From NCBI GenBank assembly GCA_015233895.1, contig JADFXG010000001.1:62001-126000 (forward strand): a DNA stretch of 64,000 nt, given 5' to 3'. The notes below the pieces were generated by a model. That model was not told the DNA's origin. It saw nothing but the letters and a program-made list of their open reading frames with translations, and searched no databases. This DNA comes from Nitrospirota bacterium. GTDB lineage: Bacteria > Nitrospirota > Thermodesulfovibrionia > Thermodesulfovibrionales > Magnetobacteriaceae. Made by a program: the position numbers and the translations under genes. Positions 44,591 through 54,546 of the stretch are shown here, in pieces (position 1 is the stretch's first letter; each line of letters begins with the position of its first letter).

Positions 44591-45137
44591 TTGCGTACAT
44601 AAACCCCTTGTAAAGATAATGGAGCCCTGAGACCACCGTAAGCACAGCCGTCACTATAACAAGCAGCTTAGGGTCGGGAAAAACTCCGCGGAAATTAATT
44701 TTTAAAAGCATATACGCTAACAGCACCATCTGAAATGCTATAGCAAATTTGCCATACACAGAGGGCATTATAAAGACCACGTGCCTAACCATGTACAGCA
44801 GCCCCCAGCCCACAACTACGATCAAATCCCTGCTGATTATGCAAATTGTCAGCCATGTTGGAATGAACCCGTAAAAAGAAAACAGCACATAAGACGTTAT
44901 AAGCAAAAACTTATCGGCCGTAGGGTCTAAAAACTTTCCCAGCTGTGTTTGCTTTTTTGTAAGCCGTGCTATCAGCCCGTCAAGAGCATCCGTTATCGAG
45001 GCCGCAACAAATATGATGAGTGCCCACCGGTACTGTGCATAGATTAAAAGAGCGGCAAAAAAAGGTATTGCCACTATCCTTAACATAGTCAGGACATTTG
45101 GTACATTTAGCACAGCGGTGTTTGGTTTTTCCACCAA
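44583..45137 (-). CDS. pgsA: CDP-diacylglycerol-glycerol-3-phosphate phosphatidyltransferase
   Basis: A 184-residue integral membrane enzyme of the CDP-alcohol phosphatidyltransferase family. It makes phosphatidylglycerol phosphate for anionic phospholipids. The complete D-G-x2-A-R-x8-G-x3-D-x3-D signature is visible (DALDGLIARL...LGKFLDPTADKF, about 45-70). Four to five hydrophobic helices and the length fit PgsA. It lies 30 nt after the TPR gene in the minus-strand run. Confidence 0.93.
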   Translation of the reverse strand: MVEKPNTAVLNVPNVLTMLRIVAIPFFAALLIYAQYRWALIIFVAASITDALDGLIARLTKKQTQLGKFLDPTADKFLLITSYVLFSFYGFIPTWLTICIISRDLIVVVGWGLLYMVRHVVFIMPSVYGKFAIAFQMVLLAYMLLKINFRGVFPDPKLLVIVTAVLTVVSGLHYLYKGFMYANE

Positions 45138-45167
45138 TGTTTTCCTTTAAACAATAAATTTTTTACT

Positions 45168-46241
45168 TTACGGAATATTAAAAGGGAAAGAGCCTCCAAT
45201 ATCATAAATCCCTAACCCTTTGTGGCATGCGTGTTCATTTCCCTCTAATGCCGCCAGCATGGCGCTCCCATGGCAGTGCTCTATGCTGAAAGAATAACGT
45301 GCAGTTAAATCCAGTGCTTTTTTAACTAAGATGATTGACTGCCGCTTTCTTTTACTAAGAAACTCAACCTGTGCATTGCCTAAAAAAACATAAGCAACTC
45401 CCCGCACATCGGAGGTCTTCTTAAAACACCTGAGAGCCCGCGCAAAGTGTTTTTCACTTTCAGAAATCCTGCCCTGCATCAAAGAAAGAACCCCTAAACT
45501 CCACACAGTATATGCTGAGCTTACGATGTCATCTATCTGCTCATAAATTTTCAGGGCTTTGTTTAAAAACTTTCTGCTGTCTTGAAACTCACCTGTCATA
45601 CGCAGTGCATTGCCAATACCGCAAAATGAGTAGGCAACTCCAAAGCGATCTTTTTCTTTTTTGAAAATGGTGTTTGACCTGGTGTAATTGTCAAAAGATG
45701 AGGCAAAATCCCCAGCCATTCGCTTTGCCCCGCCTAAGCCGGTATGGCAGTAGCCAACCCCTGAGGTTTCATCTAATTGTTCAAACATCTCTTTGGCACG
45801 CTCAAACAATTCAACAGCCTGCCTTATATCACCCGATATTCTGAAAGTTCCAGCCTTTGCCCATAAACAAAAGGCTATGCCGGATTTGTCCGTTTTTTCA
45901 ATATATCCGGCCTCAGCCTCTTCAATTTTCTGAAGGGCTTCTTTCCATAACCCCAAAGCCCGTAATGCCAGTGCCCATCCCACTATGCTGTCCAGTGCGC
46001 TGACAGTGTCGTTAAGTGACATTGAAAGCTCACGCGCCCGTTTGTAATCCTCGGCGGCCTCTGTGAACTTGCCGCTCATCCGCTTACAGTCGGCTAAAGC
46101 ACAAAGACATCTAAGTCTTGAATCATCCTCATTTTCACACAGTTTTAATGCTTTTTCATAAGCCTTTAGCGCTTTCCCGTACTCTGAGGCATCCGTGTGT
46201 TCGGAGGCTTTATCAAGGTATTTTTCTATTTTACTTTGCAC
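45168..46241 (-). CDS. TPR-repeat protein
   Basis: A protein of about 357 residues made of consecutive tetratricopeptide repeats: at least eight 34-40-residue units with the A-x2-Y-x-G/A-x-A pattern (for instance around EYGKALKAYEKALKL). Such solenoids mediate protein contacts; no enzymatic domain is seen. I place the start at the GTG at 46241, which overlaps the last 11 nt of rpe. The frame is open further upstream but only within rpe. There is no clear Shine-Dalgarno, so expression probably depends on coupling with rpe. Confidence 0.8.
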   Translation of the reverse strand: MQSKIEKYLDKASEHTDASEYGKALKAYEKALKLCENEDDSRLRCLCALADCKRMSGKFTEAAEDYKRARELSMSLNDTVSALDSIVGWALALRALGLWKEALQKIEEAEAGYIEKTDKSGIAFCLWAKAGTFRISGDIRQAVELFERAKEMFEQLDETSGVGYCHTGLGGAKRMAGDFASSFDNYTRSNTIFKKEKDRFGVAYSFCGIGNALRMTGEFQDSRKFLNKALKIYEQIDDIVSSAYTVWSLGVLSLMQGRISESEKHFARALRCFKKTSDVRGVAYVFLGNAQVEFLSKRKRQSIILVKKALDLTARYSFSIEHCHGSAMLAALEGNEHACHKGLGIYDIGGSFPFNIP

Positions 46242-46890
46242 CGGTAATAGTCCGAATGTCTGATATAGTTTTTGAATAGTTGCCGGATGTATAAAATGCT
46301 GAACCCATGACCACCATGTTTGCTCCGGCATCGGCAATGGTTTTAATGTTTTTGGGCGACACTCCGCCATCAACCTCTATGACAGGGTTTAGGCCACGCT
46401 CTTTGAGCATCTCCTTTAGCCGTATTATCTTATTAACCGCTCCCGGAATAAACTTTTGTCCGCCAAATCCCGGGTTTACGCTCATTATAAGCACAAGGTC
46501 AACATCGGCAATTATATCCTCAAGCAGAGCAAGAGGGGTAGCAGGGTTAATGGAAACTCCGGCTTTGGCACCCTGTTGTTTTATCCAGTTGATGGTTCGG
46601 TGCAGGTGTCTCTCGGCTTCAAGGTGAATAGTTAAGATATCAGCCCCTGCCTCTATAAAGTTGACTACATATCTGTCCGGTTTTTCTATCATAAGGTGAA
46701 CATCAAGTGGAATAGTTGCCACCTTTTTAATCTGTTCAACGACAAAGTACCCGATAGTTATATTGGGCACAAAGCTGCCATCCATGACGTCAATGTGGAG
46801 GTAGTCAGCCCCTGCCGCCTCCGTATCTTTTATTTCCCTGCCCAACTCCAAAAAATCAGCCGACAGTATTGATGGAGCTATTAGTATCAT
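46231..46890 (-). CDS. rpe: Ribulose-phosphate 3-epimerase
   Basis: A 219-residue TIM-barrel enzyme that interconverts ribulose-5-phosphate and xylulose-5-phosphate in the pentose phosphate pathway. Motifs in order: APSILSADF (5-13), HIDVMDGSFVPN (about 33-44), DVHLMI, MSVNPGFGGQKF (about 138-149) and EVDGGV with the phosphate-binding GANMVVMGSAFY near the end. Its ATG overlaps the stop of the PASTA gene. The combination PASTA-rpe is common in bacteria. Confidence 0.97.
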   Translation of the reverse strand: MILIAPSILSADFLELGREIKDTEAAGADYLHIDVMDGSFVPNITIGYFVVEQIKKVATIPLDVHLMIEKPDRYVVNFIEAGADILTIHLEAERHLHRTINWIKQQGAKAGVSINPATPLALLEDIIADVDLVLIMSVNPGFGGQKFIPGAVNKIIRLKEMLKERGLNPVIEVDGGVSPKNIKTIADAGANMVVMGSAFYTSGNYSKTISDIRTITGAK

Positions 46891-47618
46891 TGTGATTCCC
46901 CTTCTTTTTGATCTGGCTGGTGTTCATCAGTAACTACCTCCTCCTCCGCTTGCAAACTGACAGTGTCTCCCCGTTTAACCATAGTGTCCGGCTGAGGTTT
47001 CTGGCTGATAATTTTTGAGCCTGAGCCGGAAACTGTTGTTTTAATTCCAATAGTGTCTGCCACTTTATCTGCGTAAGAGGTGGTTTTCCCTATAAAATCC
47101 GGGCACAGGTAGGTCTCCACAAATGGACCTGCGCTAACAAGCAGGTCTATTTCAGCAGCGCCCTTTTCCTCTGAGACCGGCCTTTGTGCTATTACTGTGC
47201 CTTTTTCCTGAGTATCGGAGTGAACCTCAAGCACCCGGTCTATTTTAGTTTTGTTCTGAGCTGCGGTTTCGTAAGCCTTATCCAAAGTAAGTCCCTTAAG
47301 GTCTGAATCAGTAAAGCTCTGTCCCTTACTCATCACAACAGATATGGTTCTACCCTCTTTTATTTTGTTTCCCGCCGGAATATTCTGTTTCATAATCTGT
47401 CCGGCCTTCACGGCGTTGCTGTAGTCTTCACCCTCAATTTTCAAAAATAATTTCACTCCGGCTAATATACCTGTAGCTTCTAAAAGACTTTTACCGGTTA
47501 AATCCGGTACCGTTATGCTTTTACTTGAGGTAAGAGCGTTAAAAGTAACATACCCTGTAACCAGAGATACAAGGACAAATAACACAAAAAATACAAAAAC
47601 CCTTAACAACGCTTTCAA
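46887..47618 (-). CDS. PASTA-domain membrane protein
   Basis: A 243-residue protein with one N-terminal membrane helix (about 6-29) and three extracytoplasmic PASTA repeats (about 34-100, 102-170, 171-233), each opening with a V-P/L-x-G-x-[ST/D] pattern such as VPDLTGKSLLEA. PASTA domains bind peptidoglycan or its precursors. No kinase or penicillin-binding domain is attached, so it is a stand-alone wall-sensing or wall-anchoring protein. The acidic Glu/Gln-rich tail follows the last repeat. It is first in the run that includes rpe. Confidence 0.9.
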   Translation of the reverse strand: MKALLRVFVFFVLFVLVSLVTGYVTFNALTSSKSITVPDLTGKSLLEATGILAGVKLFLKIEGEDYSNAVKAGQIMKQNIPAGNKIKEGRTISVVMSKGQSFTDSDLKGLTLDKAYETAAQNKTKIDRVLEVHSDTQEKGTVIAQRPVSEEKGAAEIDLLVSAGPFVETYLCPDFIGKTTSYADKVADTIGIKTTVSGSGSKIISQKPQPDTMVKRGDTVSLQAEEEVVTDEHQPDQKEGESQ

Positions 47619-47795
47619 TGCCGCAACCTCTCAATTTAAACATTCAAGCAACCTACAAATTACAACTTTAGTTTTAAGCTCAAGTCCAATTTTGAATGCT
47701 ATCATAAAATAATTTTAATTGCAAGTGATTTTTTTTCGTTCGGATTTAAATTGAAAAAATGCAGAGACTTACACCACTGTACCCTCCCCTGCCAC

Positions 47796-47825
47796 TTTTC
47801 AATAAATATTAATTTATATTATACT
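47796..47825 (+). promoter_or_regulatory. Candidate promoter for malQ-glgX
   Basis: TTTTCA (47796-47801), an 18-nt spacer and TATACT (47820-47825), about 40-55 nt before the malQ start. The spacer is fully A/T-rich. It lies in the 245-nt divergent gap between the PASTA gene and malQ. Confidence 0.4.
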
Positions 47826-47881
47826 ACTGCACCCGTAGGGTTTACCATGAAGAGAGCATAAATATGAAAAAGAGGTGTTTT

Positions 47882-49858
47882 ATGAAATTTGGTGAAATAA
47901 CAAGATTTATGACGGGGGTTGCAATCCCTGTTTTTTCCATAAAAACGGAGGAAAACTGCGGCATTGGAGATTTTCTTGATTTAATAAAATTTGCACATTT
48001 TTGTAAGAAGGCCTCTCTTGACGTTATCCAGATTCTTCCGGTAAATGACACCGGTATGGACGCATCCCCGTATAACGCTCTCAGCGCCTTTGCCCTTCAT
48101 CCAATCTACATAAGGCTTGAAACACTGGCTGACGGCGATCTCAAGTGGAACGACAGCTTCACAACCGAAATTGCTGCGGCTAAGAAACGCCTTAATGCCC
48201 TGCCAAAAGTTGACTACCTTGAGGTGCGATCCTTTAAGGAGGGCATGCTTAAGAAAATCTATCTCTATAACGAAAAGAAAATAAAAGGATCAAAAGAGCT
48301 CGCTCAGTGGATTTCTGAAAATAAATGGGTTTTGCCTTATGCCGTCTATCGCGCAATTAAGGACACGTACATGTTTGACACGTGGCTCAACTGGAAAGAA
48401 ATGAGAGACCCCTCTGAGGCAGATTTAAAACAGTATTGGAAAGAACACGAGACAGAGGTTATGTTTTTTGCATGGGTACAGTTTGAACTGGAAAAACAGC
48501 TCGTCATGGCATCAAAAACCATAGAGGAAATGGGGTTGAGACTAAAGGGTGACATCCCTATTTTGATAAATGAAGACAGCGCCGATGTGTGGTATGACAG
48601 GAGGCTCTTTGACTTAAAAGGACGTGCAGGCGCTCCCCCTGATATGTTTTCCGATATAGGCCAAAACTGGGGCTTCCCGTGTTATAACTGGGATGTGCTT
48701 AAAAAGGAGGACTACAGCTTCTGGCGTGCAAGACTTAAACAAGCAGCTAAGTTCTACCACGCCTACCGTATAGATCACGTGCTTGGGTTTTTCCGCATCT
48801 GGCGGATACCGGAAACCGAGTCCTCCGGACGGCTTGGGCACTTTGACCCCTGTGCCTCAATGTCTATCTCCGATATTATGAATGCCGGATTCTCTGCCTA
48901 TCAAGTGCGCTCTTTTGCCGAACCACTCTTTACAAAATCATATCTTAGAAGTTATTTTGGAAACTCCTCGGAATATGTCATAAGCACCTACTTTAAAGAA
49001 GACTCGGACGGTAATTTTTCCTTTAACTCAGCTATCAGTGGAGAGAGAGCTATTCTTGCTTTAAAAGATAATGATGATACTAAAATTAAACTCCTTGATC
49101 TTTACCGTGACCGCCTTCTGGTTCAACCCAATGTCCTTGTGGATTCATATCAGCCAACATGGTTATACTACAAAAGCCGGGCGTTTCACAATATGGATGA
49201 CGGGCAGCGCTACCGTGTGCGTGAGCTGATAGACAGAACTACCGCTCAAAACGAAAAAATATGGGCAGAAAACGCTCTGACGCTTCTTACCATGATGTGT
49301 GAAACAACGGATATGCTCGTTTGTGCTGAAGATTTAGGGGCGGTGCCAAAGTGTGTGCCCGGGGTGTTAGAGAAACTTAACATTCTCAGCCTGAGAGTAG
49401 AGCGTTGGGCACGGGACTATAATATGGACCCGGCCCCGTACATTGATACCGGAGACTATCCGCGGTTAAGCGTCTGTTCACCCTCAGTTCATGACACATC
49501 AGTACTCAGAGGCTGGTGGGAGGAGGGCAATTGGGACAGAAACCAGTACTATAACCTGCTCCATTTGTATGGCGACTGCCCGCATCATCTGACCACGGAG
49601 GTTGCCGCCGCTGTAATTAGAAGAAACATGCGCTCTAACTCTATGCTCACCATCTTTCCGCTTCAGGATCTTCTGGCTCTCCATGACGATTTAAGAATGC
49701 CACTGCCTGAAGATGAACGCGTCAATGTGCCCGGAACAATCACCACCTCTAACTGGTCATTTAGGATGAAAGACAATGTGGAGCGGCTCCTTAACTATGA
49801 TAACTATACAAATTACCTCAGAAGTTTTATTGATGAGCGCAGGAACCGCTATTTTTGA
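47882..49858 (+). CDS. malQ: 4-alpha-glucanotransferase
   Basis: A GH77 enzyme of about 658 residues that disproportionates maltooligosaccharides during glycogen or maltose turnover. Catalytic landmarks are present: LINEDSADVWYD, the nucleophile Asp in YRIDHVLGFFRIW, the acid/base Glu in CAEDLGAVP, and the stabilising Asp in HDTSVLRGWW. The ATG at 47882 has GAGGTG 5 nt upstream; an in-frame ATG at 47864 is also possible and would add six residues. No starch-binding module is present. It precedes glgX by 37 nt, forming a glycogen-degrading pair. Confidence 0.93.
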   Translation: MKFGEITRFMTGVAIPVFSIKTEENCGIGDFLDLIKFAHFCKKASLDVIQILPVNDTGMDASPYNALSAFALHPIYIRLETLADGDLKWNDSFTTEIAAAKKRLNALPKVDYLEVRSFKEGMLKKIYLYNEKKIKGSKELAQWISENKWVLPYAVYRAIKDTYMFDTWLNWKEMRDPSEADLKQYWKEHETEVMFFAWVQFELEKQLVMASKTIEEMGLRLKGDIPILINEDSADVWYDRRLFDLKGRAGAPPDMFSDIGQNWGFPCYNWDVLKKEDYSFWRARLKQAAKFYHAYRIDHVLGFFRIWRIPETESSGRLGHFDPCASMSISDIMNAGFSAYQVRSFAEPLFTKSYLRSYFGNSSEYVISTYFKEDSDGNFSFNSAISGERAILALKDNDDTKIKLLDLYRDRLLVQPNVLVDSYQPTWLYYKSRAFHNMDDGQRYRVRELIDRTTAQNEKIWAENALTLLTMMCETTDMLVCAEDLGAVPKCVPGVLEKLNILSLRVERWARDYNMDPAPYIDTGDYPRLSVCSPSVHDTSVLRGWWEEGNWDRNQYYNLLHLYGDCPHHLTTEVAAAVIRRNMRSNSMLTIFPLQDLLALHDDLRMPLPEDERVNVPGTITTSNWSFRMKDNVERLLNYDNYTNYLRSFIDERRNRYF

Positions 49859-49895
49859 TATAACATACTAAACTTATGGAAGGATACGCTATATT

Positions 49896-52004
49896 ATGAA
49901 ACCCCTTGAAAAAACTAAAGGCAAACGTCTGTCTAAAAAAGGCGGACTTGAGATCTTCAGAGGCAGTCCTAACCCGCTTGGCTCAACAGTCAGAACAAAC
50001 GGTATTAATTTTGCTGTTTTTTCAAAACATGCAACCGACGTCATACTAATTATCTATGCCTCAGGGGAGAGAACGCCCATTGCAGAGATTCCTCTGGACT
50101 CACAGTACAATAAGACAGGAGACATCTGGCATGTCTTTATAAAAGGTCTCTACACAATGACCCGGTACGGCTACATAATAGAACGTGACCCTAATGATAA
50201 TCCCAATGTACACAGATTTTGTTGCGGTAACGTGTTGGCAGACCCTTATGCCAAAGCTCTTTCCGGGTCATCAGACTGGGGTAAACTTTACAAGCGCAGA
50301 GGGGATGACACCTCTGATACTCCGTACAATATTCGCCGCTCTATTGTTATAGAGGACGACTTCGACTGGGGCTATGACACACAGTTGAATATTCCCATTA
50401 AGGATTCCATAATTTACGAAATGCACGTCAGAGGGTTTACCGTTGACAAGTCCTCTGACGCTAACTGTCCCGGCACGTACAATGGAGTCATAGAGAAAAT
50501 CCCATATCTTAAAGAGCTCGGCGTTACAGCGCTGGAATTGCTTCCCATAATGGAATTTGAAGAGATTGACTCCGACCGCATTGACCCTCTTACAGGGAGA
50601 CGGCTTTTCAATTACTGGGGTTATCAGCCGATATCGTTTTTTGCTCCTAAAGCCTCCTACGCATGTGATGGCAGAAACGGAATGCAGGTCAGGGAGTTTA
50701 AATCTATGGTTAAGGCCCTTCATGAGGCTGGCATTGAGGTGATTCTGGATGTGGTGTTTAATCATACGGCTGAGGGTAATGAGCGAGGGCCCTCGTTTTC
50801 GTTTAAAGGCATTGATAATTGCATCTACTACATAGTGGATCCGGTGACAGGAGATTACCATAATTACTCCGGTTGCGGCAACACGTTAAACTGTAATCAT
50901 CCGGTTGTAAGAAACATGATTTTAGACTGTCTGCGGTACTGGGTGACGGAGATGCACGTGGATGGTTTCCGGTTTGATTTGGCCTCAATATTAGGGCGGG
51001 GACGGGACGGCTCAGTGCTAACAGATCCTCCCTTACTTGAGCGAATAGCGGCTGATCCGATTCTTGCCAACACAAAACTAATAGCCGAGGCGTGGGATGC
51101 CGCAGGGTTGTATCAGGTCGGTTCATTTCCAAACTGGGGACGGTGGGCGGAGTGGAACGGTAAGTTCAGAGACGATGTGAGACGCTTTGTAAGAGGAGAG
51201 AAGGGGTTTGCTGAGGCAATGATGCTGCGATTGATTGGCTCTCCGGATCTTTATAAGGTAAGCGGACGCGAGCCCTTCCACAGTATAAACTTCATCACGT
51301 GCCATGATGGCTTTACGCTAAACGATCTGGTCTCTTATGATTATAAACATAACGAAAGCAATGGTGAGGATAACCGAGACGGAGCAAACGACAACTGGAG
51401 CTGGAACTGCGGCTGGGAGGGTGATACTGAGCATTACTCGGTAAACATGCTAAGACGGCGTCAGATGAAAAACTTTGCAGCCATACTGCTTCTTTCCCAT
51501 GGAGTACCGATGATACTTGCCGGAGATGAACTGATGAGGACTCAGAGGGGTAATAATAATGCCTACTGTCAGGACAACAGGATTAGTTGGATAAATTGGG
51601 ATTTGTTAGAGGAAAATCCTGACATGTTCAGGTTTTTCAGGGAATTGATAAAATTCCGTAAACAACACAATGTCCTGCGTCCGGAGAGATTCCACTCTGA
51701 GGATATCAGTTGGCACGGAGTAGAGGTAAACAAGCCCGACTTTTCACAACATTCACGCACTATAGCGATGTTTATAGCAGGACATGACGCAAGCGGTGAT
51801 ATATATATAATATTAAACAGCTACTACGACTTCCTGAGATTTAACCTGCCAGCGCCTACGTGCTGGAAAAAATGGCACAGACTTATAGATACAAATCTTG
51901 AGTCGCCCTGTGATATAATGGATGTGGGTTCGGAGTTTTACATAGAGGAGCAAAACCATTACGTGGTGGCACCCAGATCAGTTGTGGTTTTATTGAGTAA
52001 GTAG
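49896..52004 (+). CDS. glgX: Glycogen debranching enzyme GlgX
   Basis: A 702-residue GH13 isoamylase-type enzyme that hydrolyses alpha-1,6 branches of glycogen. An N-terminal CBM48-like domain (about 20-150) is followed by the catalytic barrel. Conserved regions: DVVFNHTAEG, the nucleophile Asp in DGFRFDLASILGR, the general acid Glu in IAEAWDAAG, and the transition-state Asp in CHDGFTLNDLVSY with the YKHNEANGE-like stretch. The length matches the family. It follows malQ in the same direction. Confidence 0.95.
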   Translation: MKPLEKTKGKRLSKKGGLEIFRGSPNPLGSTVRTNGINFAVFSKHATDVILIIYASGERTPIAEIPLDSQYNKTGDIWHVFIKGLYTMTRYGYIIERDPNDNPNVHRFCCGNVLADPYAKALSGSSDWGKLYKRRGDDTSDTPYNIRRSIVIEDDFDWGYDTQLNIPIKDSIIYEMHVRGFTVDKSSDANCPGTYNGVIEKIPYLKELGVTALELLPIMEFEEIDSDRIDPLTGRRLFNYWGYQPISFFAPKASYACDGRNGMQVREFKSMVKALHEAGIEVILDVVFNHTAEGNERGPSFSFKGIDNCIYYIVDPVTGDYHNYSGCGNTLNCNHPVVRNMILDCLRYWVTEMHVDGFRFDLASILGRGRDGSVLTDPPLLERIAADPILANTKLIAEAWDAAGLYQVGSFPNWGRWAEWNGKFRDDVRRFVRGEKGFAEAMMLRLIGSPDLYKVSGREPFHSINFITCHDGFTLNDLVSYDYKHNESNGEDNRDGANDNWSWNCGWEGDTEHYSVNMLRRRQMKNFAAILLLSHGVPMILAGDELMRTQRGNNNAYCQDNRISWINWDLLEENPDMFRFFRELIKFRKQHNVLRPERFHSEDISWHGVEVNKPDFSQHSRTIAMFIAGHDASGDIYIILNSYYDFLRFNLPAPTCWKKWHRLIDTNLESPCDIMDVGSEFYIEEQNHYVVAPRSVVVLLSK

Positions 52005-52184
52005 TGGTAGCAAGCCGAGACAGTTGCAAAAATAACAGGTGTGAGCTGAGTTGTAACAGTAGTGAACATATAAAATAAACGGGTAAAGGTATTCGGGGTT
52101 TGAGTAATCCATAGACATATTGACTCAGACAGTGATAATATAACAAAGTAGCATTCAGCAAATGGGCAGGAGGAAGGGCTTTAG

Positions 52185-54260
52185 TTGAAACTCTCTAAAG
52201 AGTTAATATCACGGTTGTTTAGCGAAAAGGCGCTCAGTGACTTAAACCTGAAATCGCCTGTGGTTTTTTCTGTATTTATAGTCATATCCATTTTTATATC
52301 CGAGTGGTTTATAATGCTGTTAATCCCGCAAGCAAGAGAGGTGTCTGATTTTGTAAAAAGAACGGTAGGTACGACCTCTCTGATAATATTAATGTTACCA
52401 GTCCTGTATTTTTTCCTTTTCAGACCTCTTAAGATTCAAGTTACGGAGTGCTGCAGAGCAAAGCAAAAGCTTCGGCAACTTAATAGCGATCTAAACGTAA
52501 AAGTCTGTGAACTGGCTACATCTGAGGAACATTTTAAAACTCTGGTTGAGACCATTCCGGATATTGTTTACAGACTTGATGCTGAGGGCAGATTCACGTA
52601 TCTCAACAACACTATAGAGAATCTCGGGTTTTCACCTGAGGAACTGATTGGCCAGCATTTCAGTGTAATCGTATCATCAGAGTACGTTGAAAAAGTCAGC
52701 AAAGAAAATGTGCTGCCTAAATTAACCGGAGTTAAAACCGGAGACAGGGAAGCTCCCAAACTATTTGACGAAAGAAGGTCAGGCCCAAGGAGCACAACCG
52801 GACTTGAAGTTCGCATTATGAGAAAATGCGCCGATAACGATGAAACCAAAAATGCCGACCGTATGATAGCTGAGATAAACAGTTCAGGTGTCTATGATGT
52901 GGATTGTACAACGATGAGAAAAGAACATTCAGGTACAATAGGAATAATTAAACCGTTGGTTTCTGATACAATTGGCACAGTTGGTGTAATAAGGGATATA
53001 ACGGTAAGGAAAAAAGCTGAAGAGGCGTTGATTGAAGCTGTTAGACAGTTTAAAATGATTTCTGACGGCATCCCGTCTCTTATCTGGATGTCTGACATTG
53101 ATGGCGGTTGCACTTATGTCAACAAGCAGTGGCAGGAGTTTACCGGCAAATACATAGATGATGATTTAGGGGAGTGTCTAAAAGAGTCCTTACATCCGGA
53201 TGATTTAGAAAGAACGAGGGAGGTCTATGCTTATGCCTTTAAAAACTCAAAACCCTTTGAAGTAGAGTTCAGACTGATAAGATATGACGGGGTGTATGTT
53301 TGCTTTTTAAACAAGGGAGTGCCATTTACTCTGCCTGATGAAAAATTCTCAGGCTATATCGGACTATGTACTGACATAAGCGCAAGGAAAGCGGCTGAGG
53401 AAGAGCTTAAGGAAAAAACAATACAGCTTGAGAATTTAAATCAAAACCTGAATGCACGAGTTATAGAGGAGGTGGATCGGGGCAGGAGAAATGAACAACT
53501 TCTGATTCAACAGTCGAAAATGGCATCGATGGGGGAGATGCTTGCCGCTATAGCGCATCAGTGGAGACAGCCGCTTAATGCCCTTGGTTTGCTGGTTCAG
53601 GATATAGAGGATGCTTTCGAATATGGAGAGCTTGACAGCCTCAGTATGTCAGATTCAGTCAGCAAATGTATGGAGCAAATAACCTTTATGTCTCGTACAA
53701 TAGATGATTTCAGGAATTTTTTCAGACCGAGCAAAGAAAAAATTCCTTTTAATGTTGTAACAGCGATAAAGGAGCTTCTTTCTTTTTTGACAGTTCAGTC
53801 TGTAAAAGTAGTAATGAAGATAAGGTTTTTTTACAGGCAATGCGACACTGAGGTTACTGTAACTGACATGCCGGAGGACTCTCTTGCCGGGATAATTGTG
53901 TTAGGTTATCCAAATGAGTTTAAACACGTTGTGATGAATATAGTAAACAACTCAAAAGATGCAATAGTGAACAGACTTAAGAAAACCCCGGAATTAAAGG
54001 GAGATATCCGCATTTCAGTATCAGAGGTAAACGGCAAGGTGCTGATAGAAATAAAGGACAATGGCGGGGGAATCTCTGAAGAGGCATTGCAGAGATTGTT
54101 TGAACCATATTTTTCAACTAAGGAGGCAGAAGAGGGGACAGGCATTGGGCTTTACATGTCAAAGGTAATAATCGAAAATAACATGCACGGGCGGCTATAT
54201 GCTGAAAACGAGGGTGAGGGAGCTAAGTTTACCATAGAGTTAAATGTTTATCACTGCTAA
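52185..54260 (+). CDS. Membrane PAS-PAS histidine kinase
   Basis: A 691-residue sensor kinase. Two N-terminal membrane helices (about 24-47 and 62-85) have almost no periplasmic loop between them. A coiled coil follows, then two PAS domains (about 115-290, which includes an unusual charged insert around 180-240, and 285-405), HisKA with AAIAHQWRQPLNALG and HATPase (N box VNNSKDA, DNGGGI, GTGIGLYM). The start is a TTG at 52185 behind AGGAGGAAGGG. No response regulator is adjacent, so it is an orphan kinase. The signal is unknown. Confidence 0.9.
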   Translation: MKLSKELISRLFSEKALSDLNLKSPVVFSVFIVISIFISEWFIMLLIPQAREVSDFVKRTVGTTSLIILMLPVLYFFLFRPLKIQVTECCRAKQKLRQLNSDLNVKVCELATSEEHFKTLVETIPDIVYRLDAEGRFTYLNNTIENLGFSPEELIGQHFSVIVSSEYVEKVSKENVLPKLTGVKTGDREAPKLFDERRSGPRSTTGLEVRIMRKCADNDETKNADRMIAEINSSGVYDVDCTTMRKEHSGTIGIIKPLVSDTIGTVGVIRDITVRKKAEEALIEAVRQFKMISDGIPSLIWMSDIDGGCTYVNKQWQEFTGKYIDDDLGECLKESLHPDDLERTREVYAYAFKNSKPFEVEFRLIRYDGVYVCFLNKGVPFTLPDEKFSGYIGLCTDISARKAAEEELKEKTIQLENLNQNLNARVIEEVDRGRRNEQLLIQQSKMASMGEMLAAIAHQWRQPLNALGLLVQDIEDAFEYGELDSLSMSDSVSKCMEQITFMSRTIDDFRNFFRPSKEKIPFNVVTAIKELLSFLTVQSVKVVMKIRFFYRQCDTEVTVTDMPEDSLAGIIVLGYPNEFKHVVMNIVNNSKDAIVNRLKKTPELKGDIRISVSEVNGKVLIEIKDNGGGISEEALQRLFEPYFSTKEAEEGTGIGLYMSKVIIENNMHGRLYAENEGEGAKFTIELNVYHC

Positions 54261-54276
54261 ATAACTCTCTCAACAA

Positions 54277-54306
54277 TTGACAACCTTAGTTTAGGCAGCT
54301 TAATAT
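54277..54306 (+). promoter_or_regulatory. Candidate promoter for the toxin-antitoxin/HD-GYP operon
   Basis: A perfect TTGACA (54277-54282), an 18-nt spacer and TAATAT (54301-54306). A perfect TATAAT also exists at 54304-54309, but its 21-nt spacing is too long. The antitoxin start is about 40 nt downstream. Confidence 0.45.
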
Positions 54307-54348
54307 AATGAGCTGGTACGGACGGTTAAGTTTAAGGAGATTGGCTTT

Positions 54349-54546
54349 ATGATGGAAATAGTAAAAAAATATGTCGTGGATGAGAATAATAACAGGTTAG
54401 CAGTTGAAATTGACATTGAAACATTTAATAAGATTGAAGACATACTAGAAGACTATGGACTCTATAAGCTGATGATTGACGACAAAGACAATGACTCCCT
54501 TAACCTTGAACAAGCAAAAGAATATTTTCATGCAGTGTCTGATTAA
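54349..54546 (+). CDS. Type II antitoxin-like protein
   Basis: A 65-residue acidic protein. The N-terminal part (V-K-K-Y-V-V-D-E-N-N-N-R-x-A-V-E-I-D-I-E-T-F) resembles a Phd/RelB-like DNA-binding start, and the acidic C-terminal half is the sort that wraps a toxin. AGGAG lies about 9 nt before the ATG. Its TAA overlaps the toxin ATG by one base, the usual antitoxin-first arrangement. It likely neutralises the RelE/ParE-type toxin and represses the operon. Identification rests mainly on the partner. Confidence 0.75.
   Translation: MMEIVKKYVVDENNNRLAVEIDIETFNKIEDILEDYGLYKLMIDDKDNDSLNLEQAKEYFHAVSD

Noticed and set aside
46242-46373. 44-residue N-terminal extension of the TPR protein
   Set aside because: It lies inside rpe in another frame and lacks repeat pattern; the repeats begin after the GTG at 46241.
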